Source: Ceratopteris richardii (Eukaryota; Streptophyta; Polypodiopsida; Polypodiales; Pteridaceae). Taken from it: a stretch of 64,000 bases of DNA. The number at the start of each line of letters is the position of its first letter. Within the stretch, counting starts at the first letter, position 1. The notes under the pieces were generated by a model. That model was not told the origin of the DNA, did no database searches, and saw only the letters and a list, made by a program, of their open reading frames with translations. A program made the translations under genes and the position numbers. Location of the stretch: NCBI GenBank assembly GCA_020310875.1, contig CM035415.1, forward strand, positions 193,626,432 to 193,690,431, given 5' to 3'. This document shows, one piece after another, positions 19,376-30,075 of the stretch.

Positions 19376-22206
19376 AACCAGACAACCCCCCCCCCCCTAG
19401 AAAGAATAGAGAAGCTGATTGCACAATCAGAAAAGGAACCAGCCTCTCAACACAAGGGCAAGGCAAGTGAAAGAGTAAGCATTCCTGCTCAGGAAGCCTA
19501 TGTGCCTGAAGCCTATGTGCCTAACTCTACGGAGCCAGACACATCATCTTCTATGAATCGGTTCACACCAGAATTCCTACGCGAGATTCAAGAGGACAAA
19601 TGGGCTAAAGAGAGTGAAGTCCCTCCTCCTATTGAACTTGTGGATGATGCACACGACCAATTCCCACAAGACATCCCATCCATATATGAGGAGCAGGAGA
19701 GCACCCACTCTCAAGAAAGATTAGACTTTGAGTCTAACTCTCTACAAGAACTACCCCACTTCACAGGCCCATGGGAAGCTAAGTCTACTTGTATGAGAGC
19801 ACCTACAGTCATGGTAAGAAACGAAGATTCAGTCATACGTAGGAACACAGAAGTGGTGAAGAACACCAAAGTGCAGTGCAATCTCACTTTGGAAGAGCTA
19901 CTTAAGGTTAGACCAGAAGTGTGGAAACATGTAGCCAATCAAGTGCCCGAGATAGCAAGACCTCGTTCCCAGGTAGGATCACATAGGACAGTGCCAGAGA
20001 TACCCTTGGATAAGATAGGAGATATGTGTGAAGGTGAAGAAGGGAACACCTATCTTCCCATTACCTACCAGGAGTACACCACCAAGGCAATTTTGGACTC
20101 AAGTGCAGGAGTTGCAATTGCCACCACTTCCCTATGGAAGCGTTGGGGCAAGCCAGCACTCAGGCCAACGAGAATGAAATCGCAGATGGCCGATGGTCAT
20201 ATTGAGAGACCCTTAGGATTGCTAGAAGGAATAACTCTCACCACCTGTGGTGTCGAGTTCGAGCATACCTTTGCCATATGTGATTTTAGCAAGAACCATG
20301 CCTATGAAATGATCTTGGGACGACCCTTTATGTGACAGTTGCAAGTGGTACAGGATTGGGGAACCAATTCTTTGTACCTGCAGCACTTAGGTGTTACAAC
20401 CAAAGTCAATCTCAAGGATTACTCTCATAGAGATGTCCCTCCTATCCAATGGAACCCCATCCATAGAGCCAAAGATGATACAGAATCGGTGCATTCCATA
20501 GGGTCAGGATCCTCTTGGATGCATGAAGACACCCACTTATGGATGTGCAAAGTAGCAGTAGATGAAGAGAAGAGAGAAAAAGCCAGAGAGGTAGGTGCAA
20601 AAGAAACCCATAGATCAATCCAAGACCCAGCCTATGCACCTGTAGTTTTTCCAGACGAAGAATTTGAACCTCACGGCTGGGCAGAAATCCTAGCAACAAT
20701 GGATGTGGCCATCAATGAAGAACAATGGACACCCCACTGTGATGAGGATGGCTATGACATTTCAGTCTTCTCCATAGAGCCAATCATGGGAGAGGCAGTT
20801 CTAGAAGAATGCGAACCTAGCCCTGATGCATTTGAGGATGCAAGTGACTCGGATCTAGAGTCAATCATTATGGACCCACCTTTTGCATCAGATGAAGAAT
20901 ACTTCCATGAAGTAGAATTTCAACCCCAGAGACATGGAGAGCTTACAAATGATGTAAGATTAGCAACACATGTGACCCCGAAGGAAGAAGGAAAGAAACG
21001 AAAGAAGAGAGAAGTCTCACCAGAAGAGGAAGAATCTTTGTTTGAGGTCCCGGAGAATTTTAAGAAGTATGAGATAGATGACAGGAGAGTCACGATCAGA
21101 ATGCCGAAACGAGAGGCACGATCAGGAGAGGCCTATGATAACAAAGAAACCACCAAGAAAATAGTAGTGGCCCTAGAAGAAGGAGAGGAGAGATGCACAT
21201 ACATAGGCCATGACCTAATAGAGGAAGAGGAGCATGCGTTAATAGCCTTGCTAAGAGAATACAGAGATGTATTCGCTTGGAGTTACAAGGATTTGAAAGG
21301 TGTTGACCCTGACATATGCTCACACACCATCCCCATGACCTCAGATGCTAAACCCTCTAAGCAAAAGCCCTATACATATAATGATAATTACGCTGCTAAG
21401 ATCAAAGAGGAGATAGATAGACTAGTCGAAGCTGGATTTATCTATGAAATTGAGCACACTGAGTGGGTATCCCCCATCGTAGTGGTGCCCAAGAAGAATG
21501 GCAAGCTGCGTGTATGCATTAACTTGAAGAAGGTTAATGCAGCCACGATTCGAGATAACTATCCGCTTCCCATCACAGAACATCTCTTAGAAAGAGTAGC
21601 AGGCAAGGAAGTTACAAGTTCCTTGATGGATTTTCGGGCTACAATCAAGTAGCCATAGCTCCAGAAGATCAGCATAAAACAGCTTTTGCCACAGAGTGGG
21701 GTATATTTGCCTTTCGTGTAATGCCATTTGGGCTTACCAATGCACCAGCTACCTTCCAGAGGCTGATGTGCCATGTATTTAAGGAGTTCCTGAGGAAGAA
21801 TTTAGAAGTCTATGTTGATGATCTTTGTGCTCATTCCAACATTAGACAAACCCATATTCCTGAACTCAGACAAATCTTTGACAAATGTAGATAATATCAG
21901 GTCTGCCTGAACCCAGAAAAATGCGTTTTTATGGTCAGGCAAGGCAAGATTCTAGGACACATAGTGTCAAAAAATGGCATATCCACCGACGAAGAGAAAG
22001 TGAGAGCCATAGTAGAACTACCTAGTCCAAGGAATGTCAAGGAAGTACAAGCTTTCATGGGGCATTGTGGTTACTACCGCCGGTTCATTCACATGTATGC
22101 CGTCATTGCAAAGCCCATGTACAGACTTCTGACTAACTTTGAGTGGACTGATGAATGTGAGAACTCCTTCCAGGAGCTTAAATGAAGATTATGTTCAGCA
22201 CCAATC
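19376..22206 (+). pseudogene. Protease-reverse transcriptase part of G2 polyprotein
   Basis: Resumes the G2 polyprotein after Cop1 (AYVPNSTEPDTSSSMNRF region onward). The first retropepsin is recognisable, but its triad reads DSS at 20096-20104 (DSG in G1). Stop TGA at 20333 replaces CGA right after the ILGRPFM motif. The following 437-codon stretch (20339-21652) carries the acidic spacer and the RT fingers. One base is lost near 21612, which shifts the frame in the palm domain. RT motifs resume in another frame (YVDDLCAHS near 21812). More stops: 21892 (GAA to TAA) and 22183 (CGA to TGA). Confidence 0.88.
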
Positions 22207-25200
22207 TTGACCACACCAGATTGGAACAAGCCATTCCATGTTCATGTGGATGCATCCAATTATGCTATTGGATGTGTACTCGCACAACCTACGGGTGAAG
22301 GTAATATGGATCTTCCAATTGCCTACGCTAGTAGACAATTGAATGCAGTTGAACAAAATTACACCACTACGGAGAGAGAAGGCTTAGGCATGGTATATGC
22401 AGTTAAGAAGTTTAGACACTATTTGCTTGCAAACAAGTTTAAATTTTTTACCGACCATCAAGCATTGTTATATCTCGTAAACAAGCCATGCAATACAGGA
22501 AGATTAGTAAGATGGTTTCTCTTGCTAATGGAATACGATTTTGAGGTAGTAGTGAGAAAAGGGAGGACTCATTTAAGGGCAGATCATCTCTCTAGGCTCA
22601 CATTGGGAGAAGCCCCACAAGGAGTATCAGATGACCTTCCTGATGCTTACTTGTTTAACTTGGAAGTGGTACCGCAGTGGGCTAAGCCATTGGTACCAGT
22701 ATTGACATACGGGCCTAACCATCCAGTAGTAAACACACAGAATAGAGAGGTTGTGAAAGCCCAAAAGTACCACATCATGGCAGGAAGCATGTACAAGCAC
22801 ACAGATCAAGGAATCTTGGCTTGTTGTGTGGAAGAGGACGAGTACAATAAATGGTTGCATTTAGCACATGTAGGTGCATTGGAGCAACACTACTCAAAGC
22901 AACGAACCTTACAGACGCTAAGGAGACTCGGAGTACATTGGCCAACTATGGAAGCTGATGTACAAAGGTTGTGCAAGGAATGCCCAATCTGTTGCACTAA
23001 ACCACCTGTGGAACACGCCACTCTTTATCAAGTGTCCATAGTGCCAGATTGGAGTGAACCACTAGTATACTTCCTGAGGACGAAAACATTCCCTCCAGAC
23101 ATGACTCTGGCTAGGAAAAGGAGTTTAGAACAAGAAGCCCAGGATTACTCACTCATTGGTGATAATCTATACAAGCGTGGTAAAGATGGTTACCTGAGGC
23201 TATGTGTCCATGAAAGTGAATATCTCAAGATCTTGGAAACTGCTCACCAAGGTGTAGCAGGAGGACACTTTGGACCAGATCGGGTGATCAAGGCAATACT
23301 ATTTGCGGGCTTCTGGTGGCCAACCCTTCACATGGATGCACATACCTATGTGAAACGGTGTGACGTTTGCCAGAGAACTCAGTATCCTATACGTAAAGAC
23401 GAGATGCCACTGAAACCCATGATGGGTGGACGTGCATTCTCTAAGTGGGGAATAGACTTCGTAGGTCCTATTAATCTCCCAGCTAAGGGTTCCCATGCAG
23501 AGTACATCATTGTTGCAACAGACTATCTAACTAAGTGGGTAGAGGTAAAAGCCACAACAAAGAACGATGCTCAAACAACAACTAAGTTTTTATTTGAGAA
23601 TGTGTTCACTAGATACGGGCTACCCATAGAGCTAGTTAGTGATAGAGGCACTCACTTCTTGAATGAAGTGATTGAAAATCTGTTCCAAGAATTCTTGGTA
23701 ATACATAAGAAGTCTGCCCCCTATCACCCTCAAGCAAATGGCCAGGCTGAGAGCACCAACAAGATCTTATGCAATGTATTGACGAAATTAGTGAACAATA
23801 AACGTTCTGATTGGGACAAACAGGTACACCATGCTGTTTGGGCATACCGAGTCGCCTACAAAACGGTACTCCAAGCCACCCCCTTTCAGATGGTATTTGG
23901 CCAAAACGCGGTGCTACCCTTGGACTTCTTGATACCTACATTGAAAGTAGCACAAGAGCACAAATGGACGGGTCATGAACTCTCCTCTAGACTTTTTGAC
24001 CTTGAACGATTAGGAGAAACACGACAGAGAGAAGCTGCAGGGATATATGCAGCTAAGAAGAGACAGAAAGCATACTTTGATGCCCATGTGAAGGATAAAG
24101 GTTTAAAGGCAGGCGACTTAGTTTTAGTCTACACATTGAAGCAACATGCAAGGAAACTGGAGAAGAGAGGCTACGGACCTATGATCATCAATAGGATCTC
24201 CACGAGTGGAGCAGTACAACTAGCCACTTTAGAGGGTGATGTTCTCCCAAACTATATTAGCGGATGCAGAGTCAAGTTGTATCAGGAACCTCTCACAGAG
24301 GAAATGCTAAGTCGACTCAACACTGCTAAGAAACGCAAAGAGGAAGAAAAGCGAATTCGAGAAGAGGCTCAGGCAGAAGCCCTAGAGCGCATACGGAGAT
24401 TGAAATTAAGAAGACAAGGTAGAGAGCACCCTAGGCAAGATGAATATGCAGATCAAGGATATGACGTAGCTATGTGTGAAGTTTCAGGTGTTAGCTCACA
24501 TAGGATAACTGATCGACGTCCTTTCATAACCATAGGTATAGGACAAGGAAAGAGTGCAAGAACTGTAAGAGCCTTGATTGACTCAGGTGCAGCCACTAGT
24601 GCTGTTAAATTGTCTTACTGTCAAGAGTTGCAATTAACTGTCAATCCTGTGGAAGCATATCTCATAGGATTGGGAGGCGTGGAAACCCCTTGCATGGGTG
24701 AGGTGGAGCTTCCCCTCTATATTCATGATGAGGCAATGACAGTTAAGGTACTAGTATGTCAAGATGAGGACCTCACGGAACCCCTTGTCTTGGGTCAAGA
24801 CTGGATCTATGACCAAGCAGTCAACTTAAACCTAAGAAGTGGACTTCTTCAGGTATGGGTGAATCAGACTAGGATTACAATTGAGTTAAATAAGGGAGCA
24901 CTCAAGGAACTAGAAAAGACACGGACTCCTGGTCCCTCCAGGGGTACACATGAAGTTGACCATGCTGTTCTTGTCCAAGGCTATGTGATGCAGAAGAATG
25001 AAGATCTCAAAAAAGGAGTCAGAACCGCAATGGAACTCCCTTCTTTTCCAAAGGCCAGAAGGAGGCAGCAGCTAAGGGTAGATCAATCACTGAAGACTCT
25101 CCAGGCGAGAGACCAAAAGAACGCGCGAAGCAGAACAACTCAGCCGATGAAGCAAATGTGGGTGCAGAAAGACGAGCTGCCGGCCGTAACTAAGCTGCAA

Positions 25201-25626
25201 CAACGGTCTCAACTTCCTATTAGTAATCAACGACTTGATGCTAATAAGAGGACTCCTAAAACCTGTGTTGAGAAAGTGAAATCCATTTGGGTACCCAAGA
25301 AGTCGATGAAGGCTGACCCACAATCAAGACAAATTTGGGTGCCTAAGGCTTGCTTGCGGGCTCAACTATTCCCACACAATTCACATCATAAACGACAGGG
25401 TTCACTCGCTCAAGCAGCCGCCACCCACTCTTGTCTGATACGCTCAAACACACTGCCGCCTAGAAGCATGCACAGACTCACTCGTAATTGGGTCCCTATG
25501 ACACAACAACTCCCAGTAGAATTACTCATGCAACCCTCCCGAATCTCCACAAAACCAAGACCAAAAGCCATTCATGGTGCTTGGCAACCTAAGTCTTGTA
25601 ATAAACCCCCCGACCCCAATCTGTGA
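22207..25626 (+). CDS. RNase H-double H2C2-integrase-second retropepsin-WVPK tail (G2)
   Basis: 1139 codons from an internal ATG; the frame is shared with the upstream RT. RNase H lies near the N-terminus. Two tandem zinc modules: H221/H228 with C256/C259, and H347/H354 with C385/C388. Integrase core D417, D479, E515. After the charged integrase tail, where G1 is broken off, comes a second retropepsin-like domain: LIDSGAATSAV with D792, then EPLVLGQDWI some 65 residues later. The last ~180 residues are basic and carry five spaced W motifs: MWVQK, IWVPK, IWVPK, NWVPM and AWQPK. The stop is at 25624. A protease domain downstream of integrase is outside the usual gypsy order. No frame break separates it from integrase. 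Confidence 0.88.
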   Translation: MTTPDWNKPFHVHVDASNYAIGCVLAQPTGEGNMDLPIAYASRQLNAVEQNYTTTEREGLGMVYAVKKFRHYLLANKFKFFTDHQALLYLVNKPCNTGRLVRWFLLLMEYDFEVVVRKGRTHLRADHLSRLTLGEAPQGVSDDLPDAYLFNLEVVPQWAKPLVPVLTYGPNHPVVNTQNREVVKAQKYHIMAGSMYKHTDQGILACCVEEDEYNKWLHLAHVGALEQHYSKQRTLQTLRRLGVHWPTMEADVQRLCKECPICCTKPPVEHATLYQVSIVPDWSEPLVYFLRTKTFPPDMTLARKRSLEQEAQDYSLIGDNLYKRGKDGYLRLCVHESEYLKILETAHQGVAGGHFGPDRVIKAILFAGFWWPTLHMDAHTYVKRCDVCQRTQYPIRKDEMPLKPMMGGRAFSKWGIDFVGPINLPAKGSHAEYIIVATDYLTKWVEVKATTKNDAQTTTKFLFENVFTRYGLPIELVSDRGTHFLNEVIENLFQEFLVIHKKSAPYHPQANGQAESTNKILCNVLTKLVNNKRSDWDKQVHHAVWAYRVAYKTVLQATPFQMVFGQNAVLPLDFLIPTLKVAQEHKWTGHELSSRLFDLERLGETRQREAAGIYAAKKRQKAYFDAHVKDKGLKAGDLVLVYTLKQHARKLEKRGYGPMIINRISTSGAVQLATLEGDVLPNYISGCRVKLYQEPLTEEMLSRLNTAKKRKEEEKRIREEAQAEALERIRRLKLRRQGREHPRQDEYADQGYDVAMCEVSGVSSHRITDRRPFITIGIGQGKSARTVRALIDSGAATSAVKLSYCQELQLTVNPVEAYLIGLGGVETPCMGEVELPLYIHDEAMTVKVLVCQDEDLTEPLVLGQDWIYDQAVNLNLRSGLLQVWVNQTRITIELNKGALKELEKTRTPGPSRGTHEVDHAVLVQGYVMQKNEDLKKGVRTAMELPSFPKARRRQQLRVDQSLKTLQARDQKNARSRTTQPMKQMWVQKDELPAVTKLQQRSQLPISNQRLDANKRTPKTCVEKVKSIWVPKKSMKADPQSRQIWVPKACLRAQLFPHNSHHKRQGSLAQAAATHSCLIRSNTLPPRSMHRLTRNWVPMTQQLPVELLMQPSRISTKPRPKAIHGAWQPKSCNKPPDPNL

Positions 25627-25855
25627 ATTCATTTCCACTTACTAACTGCATTAGTCTGACAGTGCATCTTTCCATCTAGCTCCTAGGATCATCCAAGCAT
25701 TAACTACACACACTGTCATCGTGCACTTTCTAACCACTGACTCATAACCTACCTCATGCTAATGTGGTAACGGGGACAACAACGGGTCTATTCTGTCTAT
25801 TACGATGTTAACACATGGTTCTATATTCTCACAGAACCAACAAGCAAGCAGGGCC
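25627..25855 (+). other. Spacer before ORF3 with possible 3' splice site
   Basis: About 230 bp between the polyprotein stop and the better ORF3 start. TTCTATATTCTCACAG (ending about 25837) resembles a plant acceptor, with a branch-point-like GTTAAC just upstream (about 25807). The ATG at 25856 sits in GCCATGG, a strong start context. Expression of ORF3 from a spliced RNA is an inference. Confidence 0.35.
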
Positions 25856-26701
25856 ATGGCAGAAGCCGGAGGTGCCAGTTCTCACGCCGGATCCAGCGCA
25901 CAGATTGTGGATATAGAAACACTCCTCCTCGAACCCCATCTCACCGAAAGACCACAAGAACTTCAAGCTGTGCATGTGCTCCCAATTCAGGATCCTCCCC
26001 AGGGGCACACCTCTCAAGTGGGCAAACACGCTCATTGGTTCAGTGATGTTGCTGGACCATTGGGTGATGGAACCTATTTTTGGGAAGCTGAATTGGAGTT
26101 TAATGGTAAATGGGGACGCTACCATTTTTTCACGCGTGAATTCTAGAGCTATCAGAATGCCGAGGTCATGCGTTCAGTATGGACCAAAGCTGGCTTGGAC
26201 AATTATTTTAGGGCCCATTTACCAAAGCCGGATTTCTTGCGTTGTTCTTATCTTATCAGTACTATCACTCCAAGTAGGGCCAAGGGAGGCGACAACACCT
26301 TTGTGTTACCCTCACTGTTGCCGGGCCATGAACTTAAAAGATTCAAGCTGACCCTCAATCTGGTACGAGAAGCATTGGGCATGTATGGTATGCACATCCC
26401 CACTGAAAAGGAAACAATGGTTCCAGGCAGAATGAAACATAAAGATCTCCATAAGCTGAAGGATATGGTAGCAATGACACCGACCATCGCTCTACACCTA
26501 CGGACCGTCATGCAGCATTTTGCTTTCCCCGCCCAGGAAAGATTCACCATGCCCCCAAAGAAAATATGGTTTAGCTTGTATCTGGCAGAGACAGAAAGCC
26601 TCCCCATTAACGTACCACATTGGATCATAGATCAGATTCACCTAGCCCATCCTCATTACAAACATTACTATAAGGATGGAGAACAAATCTCCCATAACTA
26701 A
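25805..26701 (+). pseudogene. ORF3 in env position of G2 (function unknown)
   Basis: An ORF of about 298 codons in the sense direction downstream of pol, broken by one in-frame TAG (26144-26146; probably CAG originally). Likely start: ATG 25856 (M-A-E-A-G-G) rather than 25805. The first part is Ala/Ser/Gly-rich and then Trp/Phe-rich (HWFSDVAGPLGDGTYFW). The second part (26168-26701) looks globular and alpha/beta, with a basic region (KHKDLHKLKD). I see no signal peptide or clear membrane segment, so there is no sequence support for an envelope protein. I do not recognise the family. Position alone matches the env-like ORF of Athila elements. Confidence 0.6.
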
Positions 26702-27167
26702 TGAAGGTGTATGTAGTGAAGAGTGGAGGAAATAAATTCCTAATAAGGGTCAAAGCCCTCTGCTAAAAAGGTTAGGAATGATATAACATGATACCATAAA
26801 TATCCATACTAAAAGATATCTCTGCCAACCGTCCTCTGTAGATGGATCTATACGCTCCCATGAAACTCATGGAATTATTGTTCCTAAAAACATCAAAATG
26901 AGTATGTGATATCCATGGAGATAAAATCACCTATCACATTCTCTACTGGAAGAATAAATCTTCCCTAAACTATGAAGGATAACTCCCAATCCTAAGGAGA
27001 TGTATACTAAGAGTTCTCCTCTGATCTAGTGAGAGATGATGCCATGAATGATGAGTCCTTTTCTTTCTGGCCATAGAAGAAGAGTGCTCAAAGGGAAGTC
27101 ATTTCCACCATCCCATACCAGTGAAAACTTCTTCCAATTCACAATGTCATACCTACACTAAACCGAA

Positions 27168-27200
27168 TATATATTCCACATATACATGATGGAATATATA
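27168..27200 (+). repeat. Perfect 11-bp inverted repeat
   Basis: TATATATTCCA at 27168-27178 and its exact reverse complement TGGAATATATA at 27190-27200, with an 11-base loop. No U-run follows, and there is no flanking gene to terminate. Confidence 0.7.
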
Positions 27201-28639
27201 AGTGGACTCTAATGAATCCCATATCCTAAAATCATGTCAGTGGACTCAAATGAATCCCATGTCCTCGAACTAGTTAGTTTGGTTCTAAACACCAATGTGA
27301 CAATGGATATCCCCTTTCTATTCCAAACTAACTTATTCTTAGGTACCAAGACTAAGTCTAGGTACCTCTCTATAGATCCCAAGATACATATGTATGTATT
27401 GGGTACCCCAACTGTTCCTGACTAAGGGATCTATGCTCTATACCATAGAGCTAGTTTCATGTCTATGGCCTTCCTAACCATCACTCGAATGATATAAGCA
27501 CCCGTCGATGCTGTCTGATGAAACCCATCTCTATGATCCCATCTATTTGGTTTCCTTAGTAGTGTAGCAAAAATGCTTCACTAGTTACTCAAGTGATGTT
27601 TATGAGTGAAGCTAGTCACTCTTTGGATATTCATCATGATACCCCATAGTCTCCTAATTCTACTTGTGAGACTCTTGCGAAGATAAATGAATCTTCACTA
27701 CCTTGGAGATTATCAAACTGTATCTCCCATACCTCTATGCAACTTCCTGAACCTATAGGATTGCTTGTGCACATTACTAATGGTGAAGACGTAGCTCCTT
27801 CTGTTAGAAATCCTATTGTCTAAATCCATAAGGATTATATGTAGGGATCCTGTGACTACTGAAGTTGCCTTATGTATACTACTATGATGGTCCTAAGTCC
27901 ATCAAATACATGCTTATAGGCATGCCTAAAACTTCGTGATTGTTTGCAGAAAGGCATGTTACTATGCCATAACATTCTTACCTAAAGGTAAGTGCGTATA
28001 TAATGCCATGAGATAGGAAAAATTTTGACAGCATTTCCCCAGGAAATGGAATCCCAAAAAAAAAATTAAACCATAGCTGAGTGGCACACAGGCCACCCAA
28101 TAACATAGGGCTTGAGAGGCCCATGGCATGCACGCCATAAACTCATATATAGATTCCATAACCTGCAAAAACATAAAAGCATTTGCTAGCAACCATTCCA
28201 AGCGTTACATAGCCATATGGTTTCTGTAATCTTCTTTCCTGCAAACAATCAAAAAGTATACCTCTTGCCTATCGATCCATACTTCAAGAATTCAAAAAAT
28301 GATCAACATTTGATGTATGCAATCCAATGTATGCATGTACATACAGAACATGCCATAACATAAAGTAAAATGACGAAAGCATAATGTGCTCTTCGAAACG
28401 AGCCATAGCACGTCCAATTTGGAGTTTTCTAGCCCAAGATATGGCCATTCCAAGCGGCACATGCCAACCTAGTGGACTGTTGGAGGGGCTGGAAAAAGTG
28501 TGAAAATGTGATTTTTGGGGTGCCCCAAAGCATTCTTCCATCAAGCAAATGCTAAATTTTTTCTCCATAAACTCAGAGAGAAATATATGAAGATGCTTAG
28601 GCCTATTTTCACCTTTCCAAATCCTCCCTTCATGCATGC

Positions 28640-29380
28640 TAATTCGCTCCCCAAAAGAGGCCTAAATTAAGATTTTTACTTTTATGTAAAAACTTAAATG
28701 GGAGCTCTTAGCAAGCTTCTAATCCACTCTAAATATGGATTTCTCTTGGATTTTATACAATAATCCATGGGAATCCTCTTAAATGATCTTTATTCTTACT
28801 CGCAGAAGTGGAGTATGGCAAAAGTTAACATCTAAATTTTTTCCAAAAGGTGCGGGAAGGGGGTTTTTGAGGAATTTAAATTCCTCCTCAACTTATCATT
28901 TTGATGAATCTAATGATTTGCCTAAGACGTCCATACACCATACTCTCAGTATATATACTTTTTCCCATCCATCCATAGCTATCGCACCTCTTTTTCCCTC
29001 TTCCAAAATGGGAATTTCTTAGATTTAGGTGCTGAAATTTTTGTTAAACTGTGATGGAAGTGGGTCTTGTGGAGCTCCAAACTCCCATCATACTGAGGTA
29101 TTTTTTGGATTTCTTAATGTTACATGGAAGTCAATACACTAGACTATGAGTATGCATGATTTTTCCCATCAATGTAACAAAAATCCTCTTTTATTTCCCT
29201 TTCCCAAAATGGCTATTTGTCCAAAATAGCTCCTGAAATTTATGTAAAAATCACAAAAAATAGGCTACTTTGGAGATGCCTAAAGCTTACCCTTTGTTGT
29301 ATTTTGAGGGAATCCTTGACTCTAGGTGAGAGTACATATCTCATACTCTCCATACATGTAACGTCCCTCCAAAATTTTGG
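28640..29380 (+). repeat. Degenerate repeats of about 200 bp
   Basis: Phrases recur in the same order: CC(A)AAAATGG + AT-rich text near 29005 and 29203 (about 198 bp apart), with a weaker relative near 28650; 'GCTGAAATTTTTGT' near 29025 and 'CCTGAAATTTATGT' near 29228; and 'TTTTTCCCATC' near 28968 and 29160. These were judged by eye; unit borders are uncertain. Confidence 0.4.
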
Positions 29381-30075
29381 CTTTCAAACCCTTCCTTGCC
29401 CTTCTCATAGGCTTGTTTCTTCCATGGATTTGACATCAATGAATTTTCATAGCAAAGGAAAGTACGAACTATGCTTTTTCTCCTTCATGATGCGTTTCCC
29501 AAATCCTCCTCAAGTTCTAAGGAATTGGATTGCATCCTCATCCAATATTGTCTTCGCAGCTCTAGTTGAGCAGCTTATATGGAGATCTCTCTCCCTTACT
29601 CCTTGATATACTATGAATACGATCTTCTTGAGAAAGGGGGAGAAAAAGTATGTTTTCTCACCTCTCCTCCTTGAAAGAAGGGAATCACCCATGGACGAGT
29701 GCTATGCAACTTCATCTGTGTATGATGTATATACGAGACTCTTACCTCCAAGGAAGCGCACCACGGAATCCATTCGTAAGTAATTTGCTTACTCTTAAGA
29801 TAAAGATCAACTTAATTTTGGATGCCAATCGTGGCAGCTAATCATGCTCTTCTTTAGGCTCCCGGACATGGTCTTCATAGCAAATCAACACAAACAAGTG
29901 TTGAGCCGCCCGTGTCTGCCCAAGTCCGTCTACACATAGAATATGTTGCAGCCGCATTGTTCATTAGACATCTAGCAAAGATGGAAGCTTGGATAGAGTG
30001 GAATTCTCTCTTCAAATCGGCGTGGGTTCAATTCCCTTGCTCTGCAGCGCGCGCATGGCCCATGTCGATGCTCTA

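Larger units (their letters stand above)
8119..26701 (+). mobile_element. Ty3/gypsy LTR retrotransposon copy G2 (interrupted by Cop1)
   Basis: A second copy of the G1 family, starting directly inside its untranslated leader. Homology to the leader of G4 begins near 8122, so LTR and PBS are absent here. It runs leader (8119-9763), gag (9764-12924), Cop1 insertion, protease-RT (19381-22206), RNase H-integrase-second protease (22207-25626) and ORF3 (25805-26701). A 3' LTR cannot be identified with confidence. Damage: stops at 11663, 20333, 21892, 22183 and 26144, and frameshifts near 12103 and 21612. It is the only copy in the window that shows what lies 3' of the integrase in this family. Confidence 0.85.
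26702..30075 (+). other. Unassigned AT-rich non-coding region
   Basis: No ORF with recognisable protein similarity on either strand; the short ORFs are scattered and unrelated. It could hold a 3' LTR of G2, a 5' LTR of G3, or both in decayed form. However, it shares no visible sequence with the G4 LTR, and I find no PBS of the tRNA-Asp type. Contents noted separately: a hairpin (27168-27200), degenerate repeats of about 200 bp (28640-29380) and tRNA-like promoter boxes (29973-30035). A short direct repeat (GTGGACTC.AATGAATCCCAT) occurs at about 27202 and 27239. Confidence 0.5.

Noticed and set aside
27515-27521. Hammerhead ribozyme core CTGATGA
   Set aside because: No matching stem II and GAAA partner at the right distance, and no conserved cleavage stem.
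30007-30040. Functional tRNA gene
   Set aside because: Only internal promoter-like boxes; acceptor and T stems do not pair.
26702-30075. Host protein-coding gene
   Set aside because: No ORF beyond about 130 codons on either strand and no sign of codon-like composition or recognisable domain.
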